A stretch of DNA of 64,000 bases from Symbiodinium natans (lineage: Eukaryota; Sar; Dinophyceae; Suessiales; Symbiodiniaceae): positions 466,001 through 530,000 of the forward strand of contig CAJNDS010002413.1 in NCBI GenBank assembly GCA_905221605.1. The letters run 5' to 3'. Shown here one piece after another: positions 54,097-64,000 of this stretch. Made by a program: the position numbers and the translations under genes. The notes under the pieces were generated by a model that saw only the letters and a program-made list of their open reading frames with translations, was not told the origin of the DNA and did not search any database. Each line of letters opens with the position of its first letter. The first letter of the stretch is position 1.

Positions 54097-57000
54097 GCGC
54101 GCGTTTGGTCGCTCGCGTGATGGGGGTTCAGAGGTACGGGACTTTAGGGTTTCTGGGTTTCGTCACCTGAACCCCAAGCCCTAAGCCCTAAACCCTAAAC
54201 CCTAAACCTAAACCCTAAACCCTAATTAAGCCCGAAACCCTAAACCCTGAACCTTAATCTCAACCCTACGTTAATTCACCCTTGATCCGAAGAGTTGCTG
54301 TAACCCTAAACCCTAAACCCTAAACCCTAAACCCTCAACCCTAAACCCTAAACCCTAAACCCTAAACCCTAAACCCTAATCCCTAAACCACCCTACACCC
54401 ACCCCCAAAATGCTGCCTCCCCTTCCGAAAACCCGGATGTCCACAACGTGGCTTCGGGTGCGAAATGCTAAGAACCCTTTAAGCAAACGAGGGTTTAGGG
54501 TTTAGGGTTAGGATTTAGGGTTTAGGATTTAGGGTCTTGGGATTGAGGGGGTCTAGGGGCTTTCCGGTACCCTACATCCTTAAGGGGTCTGAGGGCTTGG
54601 GTGGTTAAGGGGATTGTGGGCCTCAGGAGCTTAACTTCAGGATTTGAATTCGGATGCTTCCGGCCTTTAAGGCCCCTGGGCAGCTTTAGCGTTGAGGGTG
54701 CCCCCTTTAGGAGTTTTGAGACATAAAAGCCCGAGACCCCAAAACTCTTGTGCAGGTGCCATGGGGTATCACATGGCTGGGCATTTGGCCAAGCGGCACC
54801 CTGGCAAATGCCAGGTGTGGAATCGCTCCGCCGCGAAGGCGCCACAACACCGGGTGCAGTGCATGCTTTGAAGGGCTTTGGGTTCAGGATGTACGTTTAG
54901 ATGTTAGGGCTGGCAGAGGGCTGCCTTAAGCCCCAAGAGAAGCCTCAAGACCAATCCCCCTAAACCCCTAATAACCCCTAAACCCTAAACCCTAAACCCT
55001 AGACCCTAAACCCTAAACCCTAAACCCTAAACCCTAAACCCTAAACCCTAAACCCTAAACCCTAAACCCTAAACCCTAAACCCTAAACCCTAAACCCTAA
55101 ACCCTAACCCTAAACCCCTGAAGCTCCCCCCAAGAGGCCCAGCGCCACTCCACCGAGTTCGGCTCGGCCGCCGCTGCCTCGCTGATGGACCTCCGGGACA
55201 GCCAGGCGCGCCCCTCTTTTCGCGGGGCCTTCAAGGGGTTTGGGGTTTGGGGTTGAGGGTGCAGGGTTTAGGGTTCAGGGTTGAGGGTTTGGGGTTTAGG
55301 ATTTAGGGTTTAGGGTTTCGGGTTTGCGGGGGTGTTTGGGGTTTAGGGTTCCTACAGCCAGGCGCCCCCTTTCTTTGGGGCCTGTTTGTGGTTCAGGGTT
55401 TAGGGTTTGGGGTTTAGGGTTTGGGTGTTAGGGTTTTCCTAACTGCCGCAACCTTGTCCCCAAATCCCCGAAACCGCTAATCCCCCTCCCCCCCTCCCCC
55501 CCCAACCCCGACCCGTCTAAAAAGGCCAAAAACCTCCAAACTTGCCCGAAACCCAAAACCCGAAACCCGAAACCCTAAACCAAATACCCGAAAGTTTAGG
55601 GTCGAGGGCTTTAGGGTTTAGGGTTTCGGGTTTCGGGTTTAGGGTTTAGGGTTTAGGGTCTAGGGGTTAGGACCGCTTTGTGTGCGAGGTGGTGGTCTTC
55701 TGCCTGCCCACGTCCAAGGAGGATGAGTCGATTGTGGAGCAGGCCCTGGTTTTGGGGCGCTGGGCCCAGTCCTCTAAATATGGGATCCCTTACCCTAAGC
55801 CCTAATGCCCTATCACCCCTCAACAACCACCCTAAACCCTGAACCCTGAACCCCAAACCCTAAGCCCTAAATCCTAAACCCCACACCCTAAACCCTAAAC
55901 CCTAAGCCCTACACGCCAAGGACGAGGTGACAAGGCTACACAAAGGGAGTCAAAGGGAGGAGTTCAGTTTCACTACCGCAGGACGAACTCGTCCCGCACG
56001 CCCACACCGCAGGTAGCGCCACACCTCGCGCGCGACGCCTGCGTCGTCTCCTGCACCTCAGGACCAACGTCCGCCATGAGCCCTTCAGCCCCCCCAAGCC
56101 CTAAACCCTAAACCCTAAACCCTAAACCCTAAACCCTAAACCCTAAACCCTAAACCCTAAACCCTAAACCCTAAACCCTAAACCCTAAACCCTAAACCCT
56201 AAACCCTAAACCCTAAACCCATGGACTTGACCCCAAGCTTATGGGCTCCTACCCTAAGCCCTATACCCCTGAGACCTATACACGCGGAATGGGGAAGTTC
56301 GGGGCCCTATACCCTATACCCTAACCCCGAAACCCTAAACCCTAAACCCTAAACCCTAAACCCTAAACCCTAAACCCTAAACCCTAAACCCTAAACCCTA
56401 AACCCTAAACCCTAAACCCTAAACCCTAAACCCTAAACCCTAAACTGAGCTGCTCTGTAGCGGGGGATATCGGCATCCCGAGCTCTGCTGGAAACGAATT
56501 AAACCCTAAAGTCGGGACGTGCAGAAGACAAGGAACAGCTGTGAAGGAAGTTTGGGGTTTAGGGTTTAGGGCTTTAGGGTTTGGGGTTTAGGGCTTGGGG
56601 TTTAGGGTTTAGGGTCAGGGGTAGTTGTGACCTGGGGTATATGGTTTGGGGTTTAGGGTTTGGGAGTTTGGGGGTTTAGGGTTTAGGGTTTAGGGTTTAG
56701 GGAACCTAAGTTCTAGGCCCAAAGCCCCAAAGGAGAGCCTGGCGTGACGTCCCGGCTGGCCGCGTCGCTGCGCGATCGCTTCGGGGTGCCCCCCTTGGGC
56801 CCTGAGGGTTTAGGGTTTAGGGGTTTAGGGTTTAGGGTTTAGGGTTTAGGGTTTAGGGTTTAGGGTTTGGGAACGACAGAGGGGGTATAGGGTGTGGAGT
56901 TCCAAAGCCCTGGACTTGGGATGTTTCCCCGTATACTAAGAGTCCTTCATCGGGATTATAATAGGGCTATCAAGGACTGTTAGTGTAAGGGGGAACATCC

Positions 57001-60000
57001 CAACCCTAAACCTGAACCCCAAACCCCAAACCCTAAACCCTAAACCCCAAACCCTAAACCCTAAACCCTAAACCCTAAGCCCTAAGCCCTAAGCCCTAAA
57101 CCCTAAACCCTAAACCCTACAGCCTGGTAGGGTTCAAGGTGCTGGCATTTGGGGTCCAAGGGTGTTCGCCCTCCCTCCCTACCCCCCCCCCAAACACTAC
57201 CAACACGCCAAGCCCCTAAAATCAAGGTTTAGGGTTTCGGGTTTAGGGGTAGTACTTGGAGGTTCATGGTACTAATAGCCCAAGTGTGACTGTACTTCGA
57301 ACCCACTTGTAAGCCCGTACAAAGTGCCCTAATGTGGTTTAGGGTTTAGGGTTCAGGGTTTAGGGTTTAGGGTTTAGGGTTTAGGGCTACTTGGAGGTTC
57401 ATGGGTAGTTACAAGTGGGGGTTATAAGCAGGGTGGCTATCCTTATCCAGGGCACTTATAATTCTACTTATAGCTACCCATGAACCTCCAAGTAGCACAC
57501 CGAAAGCTCCCACAATAAAGGAATCTTTCAGAACCCAAAGGTTTGGGGCATGTAGGGTTGAGGGCATGTAGGGCTTGGGGCATGTAGGGTTTAGGGCATG
57601 TAGGGTTTAGGGCATGTAGGGTTGAGGGCGTGAAGGGTTTGGGGTTTAGGGCTTGGGGCATGTAGGGTATGAGTTTACGGCCCTAAGCCCCAAACCCTCC
57701 CAGATCTAATGCCTCAACCCCCAAAGCACCAGCCCCTGAACCCTACAAGCCCCTAAGTCCCTAACCTCTAAAAACTCTCGACCCCCCCTTCCCCAAAAGA
57801 AATACAGGCACGTCCTAAACCCTAGAGCCCTCTATAAGCCCGAGGCCCTAAACCCTAAAACCCTAAGACCCTAAGACCCCAAAAACCCTACCACCCTAAA
57901 ACGCTGACACCCTCAAACCCTAACACCCTAAACCTAAAACCCTAAAACCCTCAAACCCTAACACCCTCAAACCCTATCAAGGACTGATAGTATAAAGGGG
58001 AACATCCCAACCTGAACCCGAAGCCCAAAACCCTCCCTGGGGAGCACTTTCCGCCAGGTGCACTTCCTGGATTGCCCGGTCAGTGGCGGCCCGAAGGGTG
58101 CAGCCGCAGGCGCTGCTCAGGGTTTGGGGTTTAGGGTTTTAGGGTTTGGGGTTTAGGGTTTTAGGGTTTAGTTTGGGGTTTAGGGCTTGCGGTTTGGGGT
58201 TTAGGCTATGGGGTTTGGGGTTTGGGGTTTCAGGTTTAGGGTCGGGGGTGTAATTACAGGGTTTAGGGTTTAAAGTTTGGGGTTTGGGGTTTAGGCTTTA
58301 GGGTGAGTGAGATTGTTTTGGGTTTGGGGTCTGGGGTCTCTGCAAGGATTTAGGGTTGGGGGTCTGTTTTGTTCTCCGGTTTTGGGCCCAGAGCCCCTGA
58401 ATCCTAAACCCGAAGCCCTACCAATTCCCTGTTCTGCTGTCTGCGCTGCGTATTGGGAGTTAAACCCTAAACCCTGATCCCTAAACCCCTAAACCGCTAA
58501 GCCCTAAGCCCTAAACCCCAAACCCCGACCCCAGAGGCTCCCTGACCTGCATGCTGGGCAGCAACAGCGACGACGCGGCCGACGCGGTGATGCCCTTCCT
58601 GGAGACCTTCGCCAAGAAGGCAGCCGAGGGTTTTAGGGTTTAGGGTTTAGGGTTTGGGGATTGACATTTAGGGTTTAGGGTTTAGGGGTTTAGGAATTTA
58701 GGGTTTAGGGTTTAGGGTTTGGGGTTTAGGGTTTAGGGCGTTTGGTGTTAAACCCTGAACCCTAAACCCTCTTAGGCTCCAAGAGGCTCCAGACCCTGAG
58801 CCCCCTGGGTTTGAAAGGTCTCAGGGTGGAGAGGCCGGAGAAACCCCAAGGAAGCTTGATGTTTTAGGGCTTTAGGGTTTTCCAAACCCTAAAAACCCCA
58901 AACCCCAACCCCCAAACCCTAAACCCCAAACCCCAAACCCTAAACCCCAAACCCCAAACCCCAAACCCAAAACCCCAAACCCAAAACCCCAAACCCCAAA
59001 CCCAAAACCCCAAAGAACCCCTGAGCCCCTCACCAGTCCGGTGCCCTGCGAGGTCGTGCGCTGTGGGCCGGCTGGGTCCGGGCATGCGGTAAAGGCCCGC
59101 GGTTTAGGGTTTAGGGTTTAGGGTTTAGGGTTTAGGGTTTAGGGTTTAGGGTTTAGGGTTTAGGACCCTCGCTGATTGTGGACAATTTGGGGTTTTTGGG
59201 GTTTAGGGTTGAAAGGGTTTGGGTTTTGAGGTTAGGGTTTTGGGGTTTGGGGGGGTGTTTCGGTTTTGGGGTTTTGGGGTGTCTTTTGGGCCAAAGGGTT
59301 TGAGGAGTTTTGGGGTTAGGGTTTGGGGTTTTGAAAGCCACTTTTCGAGAATAGTCACTTTTCTCGCGGCGCTGGGCGTGCTTTTCTCGAACAAAAACAA
59401 CTTTTCTCGACTAGCCGCTTTTCTCGACTAGCCACTTTTCGCGAAAAGCCACTTTTTGCGAAAAGCCCCCTTTTTGCGACAAGTAGCTTTGCTCACTGAT
59501 TCTCCCACAAACCGTGTGACAGCACTGAAGCCCCAAACCACCCAACGTTGAGTCCCCAAACTCCCAGTTCCTGATATCTTAGTCCCCAAGCCCCCCCCCC
59601 CCCGAACGCCCTGATCCCTGAAATGCAAAGAAGCCCCTCCTAACCTTATGCCGAAGCCCTAAACCCAACAAGTTTGGAAGCTAAACCCCAAACCCTCCCC
59701 TCAAGACGCCCCAAAACTCCCCACCAAGCCTTAAACCCTAAACCTTGGGATGTTCCCCCGTCTACTAGCAGTCAAACCCTAAACCCTGAACCCTGAACCC
59801 TGAACCCTGAACCCTGAACCCTAAACCCTAAACCCTAAACCCTAAACCCTAAACCCTAAACCCTAAACCCTAAACCCTAAACCCTAAACCCTAAACCCTA
59901 TGATAATCCCTACTAAGGAGCTGTTAGTCTAAGGGGGAACATCCCAACCTGAACCCTAAAAGGTCCAGAGCCCCAAAACTCCTAGGGGTTTAGGCTTTAG

Positions 60001-63000
60001 GGTTTAGGGTTCAGGGTTCAGGGTTCAGGGTTCAGGGTTTAGGATTTCGGGTTTAGGGCTTAGGGTTCGGACCGTGGTCCGGCAGGCCGTGAACAATGCC
60101 CTCAACGCCCCCTGGAGCGCAAGGCTGTAAGGCTTCCTCGGGTTTTAGGGTGCCCTCAGCCCTAAACCCCAAACCCTAAACCCCAAACCCTAAACCCTAA
60201 ACCCTAAACACTAAACCCTAAACCCTAAACCCCAAACCCCAAACCCTAAACCCTAAACCTTAGGGTTTAGGGCTTCGGGCTTGTGAGGGTCTTACCGACT
60301 ACAGTTCCCTCTGAGCATTTTCATCTCAGTGGATCTGCGGAGTTTCCAAGGGTTTCAGTTACAGGGTTTGGGTTTAGGGTTAGGGTTTGGTGTTTAGGGT
60401 TTAGGGTTTCGGGTTTCGGGTTTAGGGTTTGGTGTTTAGGGTTTAGGGTTTAGGGTTCAGGGCCGAAGCCGCCGTTTAACTTCGGGCTATGAGATGGATC
60501 TGGTCGGAAGTAGGGTTGGGATAAGGCTTCAGGATGTAGGGGCTTGGTGTTAGAGGTAGAGGTGCATCAGGAGCTCCAGGCAATGCACCCACCAGCAGTA
60601 TCCTGAAGCTTTGCCTTGTAGTGCAGCAGAAGAGGCTAACCTACATACCTAGGTGGGAGGGGTCTGTCGCCGGCCTGAACACCCCCAAACACTCAAAACC
60701 CCAACCAACCCTCGATCCCGCCAAAGCCCCTGTGTAAGCGCCCCCCAAAACCCCAAAACCCCAAACCCCAGAACCCCAGAACCCCAGAACCCTAGAACCC
60801 TCTAGAACCCTAAAGCCTTAAAACCCTAGAACCCTCAACCCTAAACCCTACCCTCAACCCTGAACCCTTGTAAACCCTAAAACCCTTACACCCCGAAACC
60901 CTAAACCCTAAAACCCTAAACCTTAGAACCCTCGAACCCTAGAACCCTCTAGAACCCTAAAGGCTTAAAACCCTAAAACCCTCAACCCTAAACCCTACCC
61001 TCAACCCTAAACCCTTGTAAACCCTAAAGCCCTTACACCCCGAAACCCTAAACCCTAAAACCCTAAACCAGAACCCTAGAATCCTGGAACCCTAAACCCT
61101 TCACCCTTATACCCTACACCCTACACCCTAGTACCTAAACCCTAAACCCTAAACCCTAAACCCTAAACCGTAAACCCTAAACCCTAAACCCTGCACCCTG
61201 AACCCTAAACCCTAGAAACCCCCCCCAAAAACCCCAAAAAGGTTACCCACCTGCTCCTGGGCGCCGAGGGCCTGCTGGCGCTGCAGCGCCTGGGCGTGGA
61301 CCCGCCGCGCCCCCGCATGGGATTTCTTCGGGGGTTTGGGGGTTTGGGGTTTGGGGTTTAGGGGTTTGGGGTTTAGGGTTTGGGGTTTGGGGTTCAGGGT
61401 TTGGGGTTTAGGGTTTGGGGTTTAGGGTTTGGGGTTTGTGGTTTAGGGTTGAGGTTTGGGGTTTGGGGTTTTATTTCCGGTTTAGGGTTTGGGGTTTGAG
61501 GTTGAGGGTTCAAAGCCCGCATTTAGAGTTGTTGGGAGGGTCGGTAGCCTCAAGCCTGCCCTGAGGTTAGCTAGGGCGTAGTAGTCTATTTAGGGTCTAG
61601 GCTTATTTAGGGTTTGGGGTTTGTAGAACCCTAAACCCGAAACCCTAAACCACTAGACCCCAAACCCGAAACCAAGCCCCAAACCCTGAAACTCTGAACC
61701 CTTGCATAGGGTTCATAGGGCGGGTTCGGGGGGTTTGTGGCCCCAGGCTCCACGAACTCTCAAGCTTCAGTCCGAAAGCCCTAAACCCTGTTGATTTAGG
61801 GTTTAGGGTGTAGGGTTTAGGGTTTAGGGGGTTTAGGGCTACACCTTCAGCCTCAGTCCTAAAACCCTCGGGGTTGGGGTCCTCGAGCCCCGCTCAGGCA
61901 GGTAGCCCTGGAGGCGATCAACGGCCGGGCGCCCAGCGTGTGTTTCGGGACCAGGAAGCCGAGGCCGGAACCCTAAACCCTAAACCCTAAACCCTAAACC
62001 CTAAACTCTAAACCCTAAACCCTAAACCCTAAACCCTAAACCCTAAGCCCTAAACTCTAAACCCTAAACCCTAAACCCTAAACCCTCAGTGGGATGTCGA
62101 GGTGGTCTAGGTGCTAAGGAGCCTCGCGGGAAGGGCCACAATTGTATTCGCGCTTTGGGTTGCAAACCCTGAATCCCAAACCCTAAGCCCCCTAAGGCCT
62201 AAACTTCCTAAAGCCCCTAAACCCTCGAAAAGCCCTCTCTAAGCCCTCCTAAACCCGGCTAAGCCTCCTAAACCCTAAACCCTAAACCCTAAACCCTAAA
62301 CCCTAAACCCTAAACCCTAAACCCTAAACCCTAAACCCTAAACCCTAAACCCTAAACCCGAAACCCTAAACCCTAAACCCTAAACCCTAAACCCTAAGCC
62401 CTCAAAAAGCCCAGGCTCCAGCGGCAGGTCTCTCCAGACGGAGCAGCGCCTGCCACAGGCCCCTGACCATTGTTGTGGGTTGTAGGGGATTTAGGGTTTA
62501 GGGTTAGGGTTTAGGGTTTAGGGTTTAGGGTTTAGGGCTGAGGGGTTAGGATTCAGGGTTTATGGAAAAGGGTTTAGGGCTTGAGTCCTCTCTCTCTCTC
62601 TCTCGATCGATCGAGGGTTTAGGTTTTTAGGGTTTGGGGTTTGGGTGTAGGGTTTCGGGTTTCGGGTTTGGGGTTTGCTTGTTTTGCTTTGCGAGGGCGT
62701 CGGCGCGGGGCCTGAAAAAAAGAGCTCGCTTCAGCCTTGAGACGACTTGACGCGTTACCTAGTGCTTCCGTCATCCACGTTAAAAGGCCTTAAAGGCCTG
62801 AGCAGACCAGGTTCGGGTTTTAGGGTTGCGTAGGGAGTTTTGGGGGCCTAAGCCCTACTTTTGGGTCAGCACGTTGGGGCGCTGGGACTCCTCGCCAGGA
62901 GGTGCTCACGCGACGCTTCAGCCTCTAGGCAAAACCTGGGGCATTCACCCTAAACCTTGACAAGCCTTCACCCTAAACCGTAAACCCTAAACCCTAAACC

Positions 63001-64000
63001 CTAAACCCTAAACCGTAAACCCTAAACCCCTAAACCCCTAAACCCCTAAACCCCTAAACCCCTAAACCCTAAACCCTAAACCCTAAACCCTAAACAACTA
63101 AACCCTAAACCTTGCACCCTAAACCCTAAACCCTAAGCCCTAAACCCTAAACCCTAAACCTTACAACCCAAAGCCCTAAACTTCTCTCGGCCCGTGAGCC
63201 CGGAAGCCTCGCACATTTAGAGCCCCGCCTGCACACTCAGCCCCACTGCGACCCAACATCCAGGGTTTAGGGTTTAGGGTTTAGGGTTTAGGGTTAATGA
63301 GGGCTTTGGCTTCCCAAGCCCTATCAGCCAATTAGGGCTGAAGGTTTAGGGTTTCAGGTTGAGGGTTCAGGACTTTAGGGGTTTTAGGGTTTAGCGCTTT
63401 TAGGGTTCAGGGTTTCGGGGCCTTTTCTTTTGAGGTCGGGGCGCGCACCATGCAGGGTTTCAGGGTTTAGGGTTTAGGGTTTAGGGTTTAGGGTTTAGGG
63501 TTTAGGGTTTAGGGCGCTCTTCCGCCAGAGCCGAATGCTCGCGGCGGCCATTCGGGCCCTAAAGGTCGAAGCCCCAAATGGTTTAGGGTTTAGGGTTTAG
63601 GGTTTAGGGTTTAGGGTTACAACCCACAGCCCGAAACCCCAACCCCCTGGGCCCTAAATCCGAAACCCTGCAACCCCAAGACCTCTCAGCCCTTGCAGCT
63701 ACCGTAAGCCCTAAAGCCCTAAACCTAGGCCCTAAACCCCTATATCCCAAGCTAGGCTTTAGGCTTTAGGCTTTAGGCTTTAGGCTTTAGGCTTTAGGGC
63801 TTTGGGCTTTAGACTTTAGGCTTTAGGCTTTAGGCTTTAGGCTTTCGGCTTTCGGATTTCGGCTTCAGGCTAGGCTTTAGGCTTGATGGTGTAGGGTTTA
63901 GGGTTTAGGTTGCAGGGTTTAGGGTTTTTAGGCAATCAAAACCCAAGACCGACAAAGAAGCTCAGGCTATGGCTTCAAGCTCCCGCTCATGGCCAAAGAC
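54073..64000 (+). CDS. Beta-hydroxyacid dehydrogenase (HIBADH/glyoxylate reductase family), 15 exons seen, 3' end outside window
   Basis: NAD(P)-dependent oxidoreductase that oxidises a 3-hydroxyacid such as 3-hydroxyisobutyrate or reduces glyoxylate/succinic semialdehyde; the exact substrate cannot be told. Exons: 54,073-54,096; 54,756-54,853; 55,137-55,205; 55,671-55,742; 56,012-56,060; 56,733-56,785; 58,058-58,109; 58,537-58,619; 59,053-59,094; 60,086-60,106; 61,242-61,303; 61,898-61,948; 62,428-62,458; 62,902-62,920; 63,966 onward. Joined, these 761 bases stay in one frame and show the whole family in order: VAFVGLGAM(G) Rossmann loop, VWNRS, FCLPTS, LDCPVSGG substrate loop, SLTCMLGS, GPAGSGHAVK with the catalytic Lys, VNNAL, GAEGLLALQRLGVD, EAING, VLTRRF and YGFKLPLMAKD. 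All 14 acceptors are AG|G; donors are 10 GC, 2 GT and 2 GA. Introns are TTTAGGG-type repeat plus MITEs. The first coding exon upstream of 54,073 was not found. Confidence 0.92.
54756..54853 (+). CDS. Dehydrogenase exon b
   Basis: TTGTGCAG|G acceptor completes GLGAMGYHMAGHLAKRHPG, then CQVWNRSAAKAPQHR. VWNR is the end of beta-2, with the NADP-type NRS. GT donor at 54,854. Confidence 0.9.
54970..55115. repeat. CCCTAAA array in dehydrogenase intron b-c
   Basis: About 19 units ending 22 bases before exon c. Confidence 0.97.
55137..55205 (+). CDS. Dehydrogenase exon c
   Basis: CAAGAG|G acceptor, AQRHSTEFGSAAAASLMDL then RDSQ, GC donor at 55,206. Confidence 0.85.
55671..55742 (+). CDS. Dehydrogenase exon d (CLPTS)
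   Basis: GGGTTAG|G acceptor, DRFVCEVVVFCLPTSKEDES then IVEQ. CLP is the conserved end of beta-4. GC donor at 55,743. Confidence 0.9.
56012..56060 (+). CDS. Dehydrogenase exon e
   Basis: CACCGCAG|G acceptor, VAPHLARDACVVSCTS. CTS stands where the family has D-x-S/T. GA donor at 56,061. Confidence 0.85.
56098..56220. repeat. CCCTAAA array in dehydrogenase intron e-f
   Basis: Seventeen consecutive intact units. A second run at 56,335-56,447 lies in the same intron. Confidence 0.97.
56733..56785 (+). CDS. Dehydrogenase exon f
   Basis: CCAAAG|G acceptor, EPGVTSRLAASLRDRFG, GT donor at 56,786. Confidence 0.85.
56916..57003. mobile_element. MITE-like palindrome, family 1, in intron f-g
   Basis: TTGGGATGTTTCCCC and TATACTAAGAG on the left, CTGTTAGTGTAAGGGGGAAC then ATCCCAA on the right. 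A right half-copy lies at 57,975-58,012 in the same intron. Confidence 0.9.
57253..57334. mobile_element. MITE-like element, family 2, truncated, in intron f-g
   Basis: Left end TACTTGGAGGTTCATGG and the core up to CCCTAATGTGG. The right end is replaced by a TTTAGGG array. Confidence 0.85.
57388..57494. mobile_element. MITE-like element, family 2, complete
   Basis: Terminal inverted repeats of about 25 bases: TACTTGGAGGTTCATGGGTA and its exact complement at the right end. Non-coding, 107 bases long. Confidence 0.93.
57545..57680. repeat. GGGCATGTAGGGTTT tandem repeat
   Basis: About eight units of 14-17 bases derived from the telomere motif, in intron f-g. Confidence 0.85.
58058..58109 (+). 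CDS. Dehydrogenase exon g (PVSGG)
   Basis: CCGCCAG|G acceptor, VHFLDCPVSGGPKGAAA. SGG is the substrate-binding loop. GC donor at 58,110. Confidence 0.92.
58537..58619 (+). CDS. Dehydrogenase exon h
   Basis: CCAGAG|G acceptor, SLTCMLGSNSDDAADAVMPF then LETFAKK, GC donor at 58,620. Confidence 0.92.
59053..59094 (+). CDS. Dehydrogenase exon i (catalytic Lys)
   Basis: CTGCGAG|G acceptor, VVRCGPAGSGHAVK. The terminal Lys is the family's catalytic lysine. GC donor at 59,095. Confidence 0.92.
59745..59948. mobile_element. Family 1 MITE with a telomere-type array between its arms
   Basis: Left arm TTGGGATGTTCCCCCGTCTAC (59,745-59,765) and right arm GGAGCTGTTAGTCTAAGGGG plus GAACATCCCAA (up to 59,948) are separated by about 19 CCCTAAA/CCCTGAA units (59,773-59,900). 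The element lies in dehydrogenase intron i-j. Confidence 0.85.
60086..60106 (+). CDS. Dehydrogenase exon j, 21 bases
   Basis: CCGGCAG|G acceptor, AVNNALN (the conserved N-N pair), GC donor at 60,107. It is one of the smallest exons here. Confidence 0.85.
60730..61205. repeat. Higher-order CCCTAAA/CCCTAGAA repeat
   Basis: Two long near-identical blocks (about 60,785-60,925 and 60,935-61,075), sharing CCTAGAACCCTCTAGAACCC and CCCTTACACCCCGAAACCC. Located in intron j-k. Confidence 0.85.
61242..61303 (+). CDS. Dehydrogenase exon k
   Basis: AAAAAG|G acceptor, VTHLLLGAEGLLALQRLGVD, GC donor at 61,304 in phase 2. Confidence 0.9.
61898..61948 (+). CDS. Dehydrogenase exon l
   Basis: CGCTCAG|G acceptor completes DPQ, then VALEAINGRAPSVCFG. 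GA donor (GACCAGG), similar to the GACCAAC donor of exon e. Confidence 0.85.
62270..62400. repeat. CCCTAAA array in intron l-m
   Basis: Eighteen units with one CCCGAAA. Confidence 0.97.
62428..62458 (+). CDS. Dehydrogenase exon m
   Basis: GCGGCAG|G acceptor, SLQTEQRLPQ, GC donor at 62,459. Confidence 0.8.
62902..62920 (+). CDS. Dehydrogenase exon n, 19 bases
   Basis: GCCAGGAG|G acceptor, VLTRRF plus one base, GC donor at 62,921. Supported by phase and by the exact match to the family's VL-T-x-x-F stretch. Confidence 0.8.
62970..63165. repeat. CCCTAAA and CCCCTAAA mixed array in intron n-o
   Basis: Five octamer CCCCTAAA units inside a heptamer array. Confidence 0.93.
63748..63885. repeat. 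TTTAGGC variant array
   Basis: About 16 TTTAGGC/TTTCGGC units, a homogenised variant block distinct from the surrounding TTTAGGG, in intron n-o. Confidence 0.92.
63966..64000 (+). CDS. Dehydrogenase exon o, partial
   Basis: AGCTCAG|G acceptor, YGFKLPLMAKD. KD is the conserved pair of the C-terminal domain. The exon continues beyond the window; 30-50 residues of the family remain. Confidence 0.88.

Noticed and set aside
54756-54853. C2H2-like zinc finger (H-x3-H near HLAKRHPGKC)
   Set aside because: There is no upstream C-x2-C, and the segment joins GLG on one side and VWNRS on the other, which fits the Rossmann fold of the dehydrogenase.

Overview
The window looks like dinoflagellate nuclear DNA, probably a chromosome end or subtelomeric region. 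Five things support this: pervasive TTTAGGG/CCCTAAA (plant/dinoflagellate-type telomere) repeats in both orientations; genes cut into very small exons whose introns start mostly with GC, sometimes GT or GA, and end in AG followed by G; a very large Copia-type retroelement polyprotein; a 12-base match to the 3' end of the dinoflagellate spliced leader; and GC-rich third codon positions in the exons.

Layout. 1-9,120: degenerate telomere-type repeats with short unique islands. Many islands read as exons of one or more minus-strand genes, probably for membrane protein(s). The stretch also holds a 607-bp-spaced duplication, an 88-bp tandem repeat, a (GTT)n tract and a ~62-bp satellite. 9,120-19,400: mostly unique DNA with tandem and dispersed duplications (12.4-14.1 kb and 16.3-17.5 kb) and few convincing exons. 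19,450-32,300: a retroelement complex. It has a decayed plus-strand Copia fragment, a 2,547-codon minus-strand Copia Gag-Pol with a ~680-residue C-terminal extension, and ~1.1-1.3 kb arms that are INVERTED rather than direct repeats. 33,731-38,491: a plus-strand MFS transporter (Bcr/CflA-like) in at least eight exons, with introns made largely of CCCTAAA/TTTAGGG. 39,000-54,000: telomere-type repeat sea with many plus-strand candidate exons of unidentified genes, one minus-strand terminal exon (49,857-50,071) and several satellites. 54,073-64,000 and beyond: a plus-strand beta-hydroxyacid dehydrogenase (3-hydroxyisobutyrate dehydrogenase/glyoxylate reductase family). It is split into at least 15 exons of 19-98 bases that stay in phase across 14 inferred introns, and it runs off the window.

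The main discovery is that much of the apparent telomeric junk is intronic. Two conserved genes can be reassembled from tiny islands inside TTTAGGG-type arrays. In the dehydrogenase gene exons are about 8% of the span, and 10 of 14 donors are GC. Two families of small palindromic elements (MITE-like; ends TTGGGATGTTCCCC and TACTTGGAGGTTCATGG) recur in the same introns and spacers, and one copy contains a telomere-type array between its two arms. No tRNA, rRNA or CRISPR array was seen.
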